Below, piece by piece: positions 1 through 7,757 of a stretch of 64,000 bases of DNA. The notes below the pieces were generated by a model. That model searched no databases, had not been told where the DNA came from, and was given only the letters and a program-made list of their open reading frames with translations. Made by a program: the position numbers and the translations under genes. Location: assembly GCA_029339505.1 (NCBI GenBank), contig JAQISU010000123.1, positions 682,001 to 746,000 on the forward strand, in the 5' to 3' direction. The stretch is from Unio delphinus. Lineage: Eukaryota; Mollusca; Bivalvia; Unionida; Unionidae. Each line of letters begins with the position of its first letter. Position 1 is the first letter of the stretch.

Positions 1-605
1 CCTTTGACGTCTTCGATGAAGTTTTTCGTCTCATCGATGGATTTTTTAATATCAGGGAGTTTTAGTTCAATTTTATCGAATGTAGTTCCAATAAATTTAT
101 CAATGATATTTCTACGAAATGCGGTAAACTGTTTTATGTGTTCTTCAATTCTAGATTCAAGTGTTGTTAGTACAACCACAGAATTGTTTAAGTCATCGTT
201 GAGAATTTTTAATCGATCTGTAATCGTCGAAACGAGTACACCCGGTTTGAGTTTACCCTGATCGGAAAATAACGCAACGGTGTTCTCGATTGCGTTTTGT
301 TGTTTAACTAAAATATCATCCAGAGAAATATTACTGGTTTTCAATTTACCCTGATCGGAAAATAACGCAACGGTGTTCTCGATTGCGTTTTGTTGTTTAA
401 CTAAAATATCATCCAGAGAAATATTACTAGATTTCAATTTACCCTGGCGATCTTGAAATACAACTATTTCATTGGGTTCAACACTTTCTAAATTCAACGT
501 CTCAGCTATTTCATCTTTAATTTTTTTTGTTATATCCTTGATAGAATCAGGGGTTGCAGTGCCATCGGGTTTGGGTTTCAAAGATCTCCCCCAAATATCA
601 ATCAT
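1..605 (-). CDS. Fibre-like coiled-coil virion protein, C-terminus cut by window edge (element 1)
   Basis: Open minus-strand frame of 201 codons starting at ATG 605 and running off base 1. The start is conserved (MIDIWG) in all three elements. Two tandem copies of a roughly 31-residue unit containing GKLKSSNISLDDILVKQQ are followed by a helical, coiled-coil-like stretch. In element 3 the same protein ends in a beta-rich tail that reads VEFVADLSK. A short N-terminal tail anchor, repeated shaft and beta-rich end suggest a trimeric fibre or attachment protein; that role is inferred from organisation only. It sits directly downstream of the protease gene (2-bp gap), on the late minus-strand arm. 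No break is visible in the part present. Confidence 0.6.
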   Translation of the reverse strand, partial: MIDIWGRSLKPKPDGTATPDSIKDITKKIKDEIAETLNLESVEPNEIVVFQDRQGKLKSSNISLDDILVKQQNAIENTVALFSDQGKLKTSNISLDDILVKQQNAIENTVALFSDQGKLKPGVLVSTITDRLKILNDDLNNSVVVLTTLESRIEEHIKQFTAFRRNIIDKFIGTTFDKIELKLPDIKKSIDETKNFIEDVK

Positions 606-606
606 G

Positions 607-1635
607 TTATTGTAAAACTCTTTCTCTCTCTAAAAAGCGATTGCTGGTGTAGTCATTTACGACAATATGAGGTGGTTTTCCCCTTGGGTTACCCAAGGAG
701 TTAGAAATAGCGTCAAGGACATTTAATACTTCACTGCCGCATATTGGTGGGTCATTGATTTGTTGTGTTGGTAGCGTAGAATACCAAGTCTTCATTGGAA
801 ATTGTTTTATGTAACGCATAAACTCTTTTGGTGGGGCTAATCCATATGAATCAAAATAGACAATCCCACGTGGATCAATAGCGTATGCAACCCAGTGAGT
901 TCCAGGTCCGGTGCTGTTATCGAGATTAATAATACCTGTTTCAGTTTTGTTTGGTTGATGTGGTAATTGATCTTTCATAAAAACACCTCTGAAATTTTTA
1001 ATCACTAGTTTTTTAGCAGCATCCATTAAATCAAAATTGGACATTGGAACCATCGAAGATTTGGGAACCATAGGTTCGGAAATCGAAGATTTCTGAATTA
1101 ATAAATCGTTCCTGGTAGTCTCAGGCCTGATCCGTGAACGGATCTCCCGCTGTACCATGAATACGGGGTTCCTGGTAGTCTTAGACCCTTTCCGCTGTAC
1201 CACGAATACGGGGTTCCTGGTAGTCTTAGACCCAATCCGTGAACGGATCGTCTCTTTTTTATATCCTTGTCCAGCTGCCTTTTTCAACGCCATTCCTGCT
1301 GCAGTACCAACGGCTCCTAACGCCGCTGCTTTAGCCACTGCTGGGGCTGCTGCCGCAATCAATGCTGGTATTGCAGCTAACAATGGAAATATACCGCCTG
1401 TTTTAATCATATTTTTGATAGCAGCCGCAGAGAGAGTAATCTGAACACCTTTTTTGGCTGCAAGTGCATCATTGAAATGTTTCACCTGACGAGTTGTCAG
1501 CGATAATTTATTTGCACCACCAGTCATTTGGTTGGGTTTCAACGTGATTGTGGTTCCACATTTTTTAGCCGATTCTGATTGCAATTTTTTGATTTGACCA
1601 GGAGTTAACGTAACACTAATAACACTATATGACAT
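607..1635 (-). CDS. pX-like hydrophobic protein fused in frame to adenain-like cysteine protease (element 1)
   Basis: 342 residues. Residues 1-120 are a pX-like region: two LT..Q(I/V)K motifs, then a strongly hydrophobic Ala-rich segment (GGIFPLLAAIPALIAAA) suited to membrane interaction. Residues 120-185 are a low-complexity linker with repeated TRNPVF. Residues 195-342 are a C5/Ulp1-type cysteine protease like adenovirus protease: His in GTHWVAYA, Asp in VYFDSYG, Gln in TQQ, catalytic Cys in PICGSE. Such proteases mature capsid proteins. In elements 2 and 3 the two domains lie in different frames joined by a putative -1 frameshift; here the linker differs (the A run is shorter) and the frames are joined. 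Start ATG at MSYS is conserved. The fusion is what makes this copy informative. Confidence 0.85.
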   Translation of the reverse strand: MSYSVISVTLTPGQIKKLQSESAKKCGTTITLKPNQMTGGANKLSLTTRQVKHFNDALAAKKGVQITLSAAAIKNMIKTGGIFPLLAAIPALIAAAAPAVAKAAALGAVGTAAGMALKKAAGQGYKKETIRSRIGSKTTRNPVFVVQRKGSKTTRNPVFMVQREIRSRIRPETTRNDLLIQKSSISEPMVPKSSMVPMSNFDLMDAAKKLVIKNFRGVFMKDQLPHQPNKTETGIINLDNSTGPGTHWVAYAIDPRGIVYFDSYGLAPPKEFMRYIKQFPMKTWYSTLPTQQINDPPICGSEVLNVLDAISNSLGNPRGKPPHIVVNDYTSNRFLERERVLQ

Positions 1636-1684
1636 TATATATAATTGATTGATTCTAATTCAATGAAAAATCGAGAAAAATCGT

Positions 1685-3100
1685 TCAAAGATTTTCTACT
1701 GGGGCATCTACCACTCTCATTCTTCCTCCAACACCTTCAAGTAGCATTGATTTATCACTGAGAATGACAGCAACCGCTCTATAATCAGCAATAACACCAC
1801 GAGTCACATTAGCTCTAAAGTGTATATCAACAACTGACTGTCTTGTCAAATCGAGATGTTCCAGTGAGAAGTAATAGATCGGATACAGATTTTTAAAATC
1901 ATATTGTGATATTTGCAAACCAGTATCGACATTTTGGTCGCGTGCCATAAATGACAACAGACGATGATAAACTCGTGCAATATGATTTTCTGTGTAATTA
2001 AGTTGTATATCCTCGGATGGTTCCTGCTGGCCGTTTATTCTCAGTGAGACGTCTTTCACACCTAATTGATCAAATATCATATGACTGGAGAGTTGATTGC
2101 CAACTCGTGCGTTATCCTGTAACGCAATAAATATATGACGTGGCGCAGAAACGCCTTGTTTTGATGCTAGGTTCCAAGTGAATAACCCGTTGATATTTGA
2201 TTGTTTCACATCTGTACTCACGGTTAGCCAACTTAGTAATGATTTTCCTCCTTGGTCCATAAATGATAGTAATCGTCCTTCTGCGGTGATTGCTGGAGTC
2301 AACACTGGCATCCACAATGATATTTTTGTTAAATCGACTCTACCGGCATCATCATTGGGGGCTGCAGCATTTGCTGGAATCCTCCAAATTGCATCATTAT
2401 CATCACTTTTTCGTACAAGCGATACTGTATGCTTCGCCCCGTAGATAACTTTTCTGACGTTTCTACAGAATCCAAATATGTGATGCAGTGGAATCGCGCA
2501 TGAAAATGATTTACGCTCTCCTTGCAACATTGCGTTTCGTGTTGCGGCTCCTAGATTGAAATTAATGTCGTTGTTTATAATCATATTCTCGATACCAGCA
2601 GGAGCAGGAGGAGCAGCACGATCATTTGGTCGTCTTATAATAAATTGATTTCCTCCAGCGGTATTCTTAGCATCTTTTGCAAACATCATAGAAGGTCCTG
2701 CTGATCTTGTATAATCATCAGAATATCTCGCTAACCCGATTATTGTTGTGGCCACATCAACATCACGATCTATGGACTCAATTTCTTTTCCATCAATGAG
2801 ATATCTAGCACTCTCAAATAGCGCCATAATACCATTATTGACAAAACCGACTTGAGTACCAGCTGGATACGGTGCTGGTACAGCAGTAGTATCAGCAGCT
2901 GTTACAATTTCTCCTTCTACTTCAATAAATGCTTCACAGGGTAAAAAGTATTTACTGGTATCATGGACTTGAAGATCAATTCTTGCTCGACTATTTGAGT
3001 TTATGGCATGATAGGCGTAATATTGATAATCGCGTACAGAATCATCCTTGCCAACTTGGGCGTCTATATCAAACGCCGGATCATGTGATTTTTTGAACAT
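1685..3100 (-). CDS. Major capsid protein (hexon-like, element 1)
   Basis: 471 residues, open and full length; the homologues in elements 2 and 3 are 474 and 469. It is the best conserved protein of the late arm, at the position of the major capsid gene in Polintons/adintoviruses, next to pX-protease and the small amphipathic protein. Conserved blocks include RDYQYYAYHAI near the N-terminus, GFVNNGIMALFESARYLIDG around residue 85, CAIPLHHIFGFCRNVRK near 205 and NLYPIYYFSLEHLDLTRQSV near 410. The family is known to have a double jelly-roll fold; I infer that fold from context and length, not from a motif. Variation between copies is concentrated at residues 140-185 and 245-260, likely exposed loops. 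The gap to the upstream gene carries the ACGCTAGCGT palindrome twice. Confidence 0.85.
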   Translation of the reverse strand: MFKKSHDPAFDIDAQVGKDDSVRDYQYYAYHAINSNSRARIDLQVHDTSKYFLPCEAFIEVEGEIVTAADTTAVPAPYPAGTQVGFVNNGIMALFESARYLIDGKEIESIDRDVDVATTIIGLARYSDDYTRSAGPSMMFAKDAKNTAGGNQFIIRRPNDRAAPPAPAGIENMIINNDINFNLGAATRNAMLQGERKSFSCAIPLHHIFGFCRNVRKVIYGAKHTVSLVRKSDDNDAIWRIPANAAAPNDDAGRVDLTKISLWMPVLTPAITAEGRLLSFMDQGGKSLLSWLTVSTDVKQSNINGLFTWNLASKQGVSAPRHIFIALQDNARVGNQLSSHMIFDQLGVKDVSLRINGQQEPSEDIQLNYTENHIARVYHRLLSFMARDQNVDTGLQISQYDFKNLYPIYYFSLEHLDLTRQSVVDIHFRANVTRGVIADYRAVAVILSDKSMLLEGVGGRMRVVDAPVENL

Positions 3101-3187
3101 TTTATTCTATTTATCAGAGTCTAAATCGTGATTTTCATCGTGAAAAACGCTAGCGTGAAAATCCATATAATTTCATCGTGAAAAACG

Positions 3188-3625
3188 CTAGCGTTTTCGT
3201 CGTGGTTTTTTAAAGCCACTTCCCGCTATCATGTTTGCAATATTGCTTTGGTTCCCTTGATTTACCATCGACGCTAGTTTTTCATCTACTGCGTTATTTA
3301 TAATTTTACTAACACTTGCAGGCATTTCTTCTGTAGACGGTAACGGTTTCTTTTTTCGCCTCACTAATGATGTTATTTTATCCTTCGCAGTTGAAAACGC
3401 TTTCCCGGCAAGATCTCCAACAGTACTAATACCCTTATCACGAATAACATCAATGGCTTTCATTGATAATTGTTTAGCTAACGGCATCACTTTTGGGGCC
3501 ATTCTTGAAAAGAATCCTAAAATGGTATTGCCAAGGCCATCTCCATAGTATGCTCTATAAACTGGAAACCGTGAATTAACTACATAGACGGGGGTTGGTT
3601 TATCATGATTGTAATGGATGATCAT
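3188..3625 (-). CDS. Small amphipathic virion protein, pVI/core-like candidate (element 1)
   Basis: 145 residues. N-terminus MIIHYNHDKP, then a motif PVYVVNSRFPVYRAYYGDGLG, an amphipathic stretch (APKVMPLAKQLSMKAIDVIRDKG), a second helix and a basic RRKKK patch, ending in a Gly-Ser-basic tail. Proteins of this type sit next to the capsid gene in Polintons and adintoviruses and are considered minor virion components. A membrane-active or core role is possible but not shown. The gene follows the major capsid gene upstream in the same minus-strand cluster. The stop codon region overlaps the palindrome at 3182-3197. Confidence 0.6.
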   Translation of the reverse strand: MIIHYNHDKPTPVYVVNSRFPVYRAYYGDGLGNTILGFFSRMAPKVMPLAKQLSMKAIDVIRDKGISTVGDLAGKAFSTAKDKITSLVRRKKKPLPSTEEMPASVSKIINNAVDEKLASMVNQGNQSNIANMIAGSGFKKPRRKR

Positions 3626-3658
3626 TATTATAAAAACAATAGTGTTTTCAATTGTTAT

Positions 3659-4624
3659 TTAATCACTATGATACCCATTTGCTAACTCGTCAATGAAATC
3701 TCGATAGGTTTTGATATCCATGATACCGCCGGCAAATAACCGTCTACAGATATCAGCTGCTTCATTAATTATTTCCGGTGAATTATTTCCAGCTCGGAAT
3801 CCTCCTACAAGAACATCTAATCGTGATATATCATTGATAACACTATCAGGACATACCCCACTTTGGGGTCCACTGGAATCTTGCAATCCACTTCCGCTAT
3901 AACCAGTTGCTTCATCTAGTTTTTCTAAATTCGTTTCTTGTAAATAATCATCATCATCATCATCATCAGGTGGTAGTTGTTGTTTTTTAGGAGAGAAAGA
4001 TATTTTCTTTGCAGGCTGCTGTCGCTTTCTTTGCAATCTTGGCGTTTTTTGTTGTTGTTTAAACACTTCGTATTGATTATGCATTATATCCACCGCATCG
4101 ATATATTCGATGTATGATGCACTATCTGTCTTAATTTGACTTTTTTTAGTTTTGATTTTATAAAATATATCAGCCCAATGAGTGAAATTCTTAACAAACT
4201 TATGATGTTCTGGTTTCAACCATTTTTTTCTGTTTTCATAAGACGTAACAACAAGCTCAGGAATTTTTGTTGGGTCAGTCTTATCAATTTCTGATAACCC
4301 TTCCTCGTTAAATCTCACGCGTAAATCATCTACTGTTCTCTTTGATTCTATTTGTTTTGTTTGTTCAGTTTTCGCTGCTATTTTTTCAAGTTCACCAATA
4401 ACAGATTTTCCCGTCTCGGGACCATCTCCCAGTAAAGCACGCTCTACCCCCTTCGTTGCTGTGGTTACTGGTTTAAACAATTCTTCAGACCCCAGAGCAA
4501 AATCAGTTTGTAAACTCTGTCGTTTTTGCAGTTTATTTCTTACAGAGTCACGAATTGGTATAAATTTCTTAATTGCATCCAGTCGTTCACGAGCCAATCG
4601 GGTTGTTAATGCTTCATTGACCAT
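3659..4624 (-). CDS. Unrecognised rod-like virion-arm protein (element 1)
   Basis: 321 residues, predicted mainly helical, charged, with an Asp run (DDDDDDDY) near residue 225 and a conserved C-terminal domain (ISRLDVLVGGFRAGNN, EIINEAADICRRLF). The N-terminus (LTTRLARERLDAIKKFIP) is also conserved between copies while the middle differs strongly. I do not recognise the family. Position between the small amphipathic protein and the 118-residue helical protein is constant, so a structural or assembly role is likely by context only. Start ATG 4624 is favoured because the conserved N-terminus begins there. Confidence 0.55.
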   Translation of the reverse strand: MVNEALTTRLARERLDAIKKFIPIRDSVRNKLQKRQSLQTDFALGSEELFKPVTTATKGVERALLGDGPETGKSVIGELEKIAAKTEQTKQIESKRTVDDLRVRFNEEGLSEIDKTDPTKIPELVVTSYENRKKWLKPEHHKFVKNFTHWADIFYKIKTKKSQIKTDSASYIEYIDAVDIMHNQYEVFKQQQKTPRLQRKRQQPAKKISFSPKKQQLPPDDDDDDDYLQETNLEKLDEATGYSGSGLQDSSGPQSGVCPDSVINDISRLDVLVGGFRAGNNSPEIINEAADICRRLFAGGIMDIKTYRDFIDELANGYHSD

Positions 4625-5114
4625 TATTTGAAATCAGAAACCATTTTTCAATTGTAAAACAATTTTTCCCATCGATGATTCCATCCTTAACGGTCCAATT
4701 TTTTATTGCTGTGAAATATTTTTATTTTTTATCCATTGATTTTGCCTGTTTTGGTGCCATTTTGGTGGTTTTCAGTTGAAAATCTCAAAGAGATTTTACA
4801 GTCAAGTAGTCGATTTTACATGGGATTTTCCATAAGGAAAAGCTGTTAAAACTCATTTCTGATGATTTTTAGCCATTTTTCATCAATTTTTGCCTGTTTT
4901 CGTCATTTTTCATCGATTTTCATCAAAAAACCTCGTAGGGTCAAGTAGTCGATTTCCATAGAGAAAAGTTCTTAAAAGAACTTTCAAAGCTGTTAGGATT
5001 CTATTTTATTTTCGCAGTGTGAAATATTTTCACTGATTCAATCAAAAAATGACAAAAAAATGAAAATCTCAAGGAGATTTTACTGTCTGACAAAATCTTT
5101 TGAGGGTCGGTCAA
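4625..5114. other. Non-coding gap with repeats and hairpins (element 1)
   Basis: No gene seen. It contains a direct repeat of GTCAAGTAGTCGATTT (4801 and 4937), TTTCATC/ATTTTT-rich runs and two perfect hairpins with 8-bp stems: AAAATCTC-AAA-GAGATTTT at 4779-4797 and AAAATCTC-AAG-GAGATTTT at 5063-5081. Confidence 0.7.
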
Positions 5115-5471
5115 TCAAAATAGTTCATTTTCTTGAATTAACGCTCGTAAGTTTCTAATTTTAGAATTAACTTCCTTTTTCAATTCATATTCGTTACCCA
5201 ATTCTTTTCGTATTCCTTCCACGATAGTATATAACGGAACAAACACATCTACTTCACTGGAAAATGCAAGAGAGTCTCGAATAGAATTTTGAATTTTTTT
5301 GATGAGTGCATATTTCTTTGGTAACATATACTTGTTAGTGCTAACTCCGTATTCTATATCCTGAAAATCCGACTTGATTTGATCAGGATTTAACCCATCT
5401 GACAATTTAATATTCTGATTTTTCAATTTTGCAATTTCAACTATGATGCTATTCATAATTTCAGAATTCAT
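5115..5471 (-). CDS. Small helical protein, unknown (element 1)
   Basis: 118 residues, same length in all three elements (15821-16177, 39934-40290). Predicted almost all helical, with a conserved core DIEYG...MLPKKYALIKKIQNSI and a C-terminal heptad-like helix. No family recognised. It lies at the upstream end of the minus-strand virion cluster. Conservation of length and sequence across copies argues for a real gene. Confidence 0.6.
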   Translation of the reverse strand: MNSEIMNSIIVEIAKLKNQNIKLSDGLNPDQIKSDFQDIEYGVSTNKYMLPKKYALIKKIQNSIRDSLAFSSEVDVFVPLYTIVEGIRKELGNEYELKKEVNSKIRNLRALIQENELF

Positions 5472-5530
5472 ATATGATAATACATATTTCTAATTCATTT
5501 TTCAAAAATAAATGAGCCGTTAATATTTTC

Positions 5531-5815
5531 AAAATTCAGTCTGTATATATAAATATCTTTTTTAAAATTCAGTCTGTATATATAAATATCTTTTTTAAAA
5601 TTCAGTCTGTATATATAAATATCTTTTTTAAAATTCAGTCTGTATATATAAATATATTTTTTAAAATTCAGTCTGTATATATATAAATATCTTTTTTAAA
5701 ATTCAGTCTGTATATATAAATATATTTTTAAAAATTAATTCTGTATATATAAATATAAATGCAGACAAAAATTAATTCTGTATATATAAATATAAATGCA
5801 GACAAAAATAAATAT
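5531..5815. repeat. AT-rich tandem repeat array (33-bp and 37-bp units)
   Basis: Six units with period about 33 bp share TTCAGTCTGTATATATAAAT, starting near 5536, 5569, 5601, 5634, 5667 and 5702. Two longer units then share TTAATTCTGTATATATAAAT and carry AATGCAGACAAA. Each unit has a TATATAAA core. Absent from elements 2 and 3. It could be an array of TATA-like promoters or replication sites; function is unknown. Confidence 0.85.
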
Positions 5816-5838
5816 CAACCATGATGAGCGGTTATCAG

Positions 5839-6036
5839 TCATTTGACCCCCTTGATATAGGCCGCTGTGGTTCTATTTGCATTCATTGGGTCCCTTATTA
5901 GGTCTTTGTGTCTTTCATAGGGTTCCTTTGTTAGAGCATTTTTCTGTTTCTGTTTTATATTAGAATGTTTTTGCTCTTTGAGATATGACCCTATGACCGT
6001 TTCTTTTAGTCGATAATTCATTCTGGGGTTACCCAA
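5839..6036 (-). CDS. Doubtful small ORF (element 1)
   Basis: 65 codons, very basic, no counterpart in the other elements and no recognised motif. The region upstream repeats its first codons imperfectly (GGGGCTACCCAAATG near 6090). It may be chance. Confidence 0.15.
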   Translation of the reverse strand: MGNPRMNYRLKETVIGSYLKEQKHSNIKQKQKNALTKEPYERHKDLIRDPMNANRTTAAYIKGVK

Positions 6037-6154
6037 TGTGCATCCACGAACCTTTTTTTGGCCGGTAATTCATTTTGAACACCATACGGGGCTACCCAAA
6101 TGTGATGGAGAGCTAATTACATCCATGGATGTTATTTATTTTAGGGCATTTATG

Positions 6155-6470
6155 TGTTTACATTCAACATGCAACCCATGAAATCAAATTCATGGTTGCG
6201 TAAGTTGTCAAAAACCGACAACCCACCGCTACCGTAAATTTGATAGCATGGGTTTGCATGTTATGTGAATGCACACAGAGGGGTTGCCCTCCCACCCCTC
6301 AATTAAATAGAAAAAAAAACATCCACCGTTTCACCATCAGACAATTTGTCTGCTATGGGCGCGAACATGTGAAGAATAATTGTCTGGGTTTACAAGCCAA
6401 ACACGATACCGTTAGACCACTGTTCACGTCCATAAAGAATAACGTTTTTTAACATATATATGTTGTAAAT
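6155..6470. ncRNA. Candidate structured RNA / tRNA-like module (element 1)
   Basis: Conserved with element 2 (16545-16815) although no protein is encoded. An outer inverted repeat CATGCAACCCATG ... CATGGGTTTGCATG encloses an inner hairpin of AACCCATGAA with TTCATGGTT and the shared word CCCAC(C)GCTACCG. On the minus strand, 6345-6440 holds a tRNA-like A box (GTGGTCTAACGGTATC) followed by an anticodon-arm-like hairpin around CTTGTAAA. A full cloverleaf is not convincing. It may be a tRNA-derived relic or a viral small RNA. Confidence 0.35.
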
Positions 6471-6487
6471 ATTCATATAGTATATAA

Positions 6488-6865
6488 AGGGACTTAATAC
6501 AGCAATCCGCAAGGTATGCTATTTTATTTTCTTGAATTACTTATTAATGGTGTTTCACAGTATTTAAATGAGACAGCATATTTGACTTAAACAATAAAAC
6601 AAAGAATATAATTGTTTGAAAACATTTCTTTTCTTACAAAACAATGCCCAGCCGCTGAATCGCAATAACCCATAAAACAAGTTAACACAATCTAAGGGAG
6701 AACTTAATACAGCAATCCACAGGGTGTTATTTTATTTTCTTAAATTACTTATTAATGGTGTTTCACGGTATTTAAATGAGACAGAATATTTGACTTAAAC
6801 ACTAAAAAAAAAAAGAAAATATTTCTTTTCTTATAAAACAATACCCAGCCGCTGAGGGAGATAAC
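6488..6865. repeat. Two imperfect direct repeats of about 170 bp (element 1)
   Basis: 6488-6660 and 6697-6860 share ACTTAATACAGCAATCC, the ATTACTTATTAATGGTGTTTCAC block and the ending CCCAGCCGCTGA. There is no coding potential. The second copy abuts the 3' end of the zinc-protein gene. Confidence 0.7.
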
Positions 6866-6889
6866 TCCCTTGGTTCATTTGTATACTAA

Positions 6890-7240
6890 CTATTGTTTGT
6901 CTAATTCATTAATAACATCACTGGAGAATCTTTCAATGTAGTCTTGAGGGGATTTTATGATTTTGTCGCTGACTTTGTCAGTGTCAGGTTCATAATTTCT
7001 GATTGATTGTCCATTTTTTATTCGTTTGTCATAATAGCGTTTTAGTTCCCTGTATCGTTTGCCGCCACACCTAAGACATAATTGCGACCTTCCCCTAACC
7101 CCAACCCCACATCGAATACAGGGTAACGGACCAAGGCTTCCACGACGAAAGCTTTGCATATGATACCAACAGAATTCATTTCTGCATGATTTGTTACACG
7201 GTGTCACTGATCCAATCATAAGCCATTTGCAATGATTCAT
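6890..7240 (-). CDS. Cys-rich zinc-binding protein (element 1)
   Basis: 116 residues from the conserved start MNHCKW. Two zinc-like clusters: C-x3-C-x4-C-x2-H (PCNKSCRNEFCWYH) and a CxxC...CxxC ribbon (CIRCGVG...CLRCGGKRY). This is followed by a basic helix RELKRYYDKR and an acidic tail. The family is not recognised; DNA or RNA binding and a regulatory role are plausible. It is divergent from the polymerase gene with only about 40 bp between starts, so the two probably share a promoter region. Confidence 0.65.
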   Translation of the reverse strand: MNHCKWLMIGSVTPCNKSCRNEFCWYHMQSFRRGSLGPLPCIRCGVGVRGRSQLCLRCGGKRYRELKRYYDKRIKNGQSIRNYEPDTDKVSDKIIKSPQDYIERFSSDVINELDKQ

Positions 7241-7282
7241 TATACTTAAATCTTTCATTTAAATACTTGTTTTAATTATAGT

Positions 7283-7506
7283 ATGGAGGAGTTCGAGAGA
7301 TTATCGAAAATTAAGCCCTGGAAAAGTGTTCAATTCAATCTTGATAGAGTTTCTGATACACCAAAGAATAAAATTCTTGATAGAACCTTGATTAGTAAAA
7401 TCAGAGACTGTTTTAATGAATTCAAGCGTGATGGGGCAGCTCATTGTTGGTCAACATTTCGAATTGATGGTGTTGTTGACGCTACCATGAATGATGAAAA
7501 AGCATC
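7283..7506 (+). pseudogene. 5' fragment of polymerase-helicase gene (element 1), cut by element 2
   Basis: Starts at ATG 7283 with a single copy of the KIKPWK...FNLDR motif, then the conserved KIRDCFNEFKRDGAAHCWSTF block. Homology stops at 7506, exactly at the terminus of element 2, and resumes at 24440. The reading frame that continues into the terminal repeat to 7588 is a by-product. This piece belongs with 24440-27698. Confidence 0.9.
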
Positions 7507-7714
7507 AGCAGCAGAGAGGGTGAACAGACCACGATTTCAAGCAAAAATAATGCTTCCTACGAAACCTTATTTTAACCAAAAAAAATAAGTCTCCATTTAG
7601 CAAACGGAGACTTTACGATTTTTTAATCAATTTTGGTCGCAACGATGTGGTCATCCACCCTCTCTGCTGCTTAGTGATTTCATCACTGGGTTAACAAAAA
7701 TAATAAATGATTTG
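7507..7714 (+). repeat. Left terminal inverted repeat of element 2
   Basis: Matches the complement of 24232-24439. The outer 165 bp (7507-7671) is itself bracketed by the 16-mer and its complement. It contains a central hairpin at 7587-7613 (AAGTCTCC paired with GGAGACTT, then TTT with AAA). The unit could fold into a branched hairpin. Confidence 0.93.
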
Positions 7715-7757
7715 ATCGAGTCTTTAGGACGAAAATCCTTTGAAATTGCAAAGCAAT

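Noticed and set aside
1157..1444. Open frame on the plus strand across the pX-protease gene
   Set aside because: Antisense shadow of the Ala-rich hydrophobic segment; the same holds for 2178-2444, 11579-11989 and 13787-14158.
5531..5815. CRISPR array
   Set aside because: Units are directly adjacent without distinct spacers, in an animal genome.
5839..6036. Conserved viral gene
   Set aside because: No counterpart in elements 2 or 3; kept only as a low-confidence entry.
6341..6440. Functional tRNA gene
   Set aside because: A-box and anticodon-like hairpin exist but no T arm or full cloverleaf fits; the element 2 copy does not keep the acceptor pairing.
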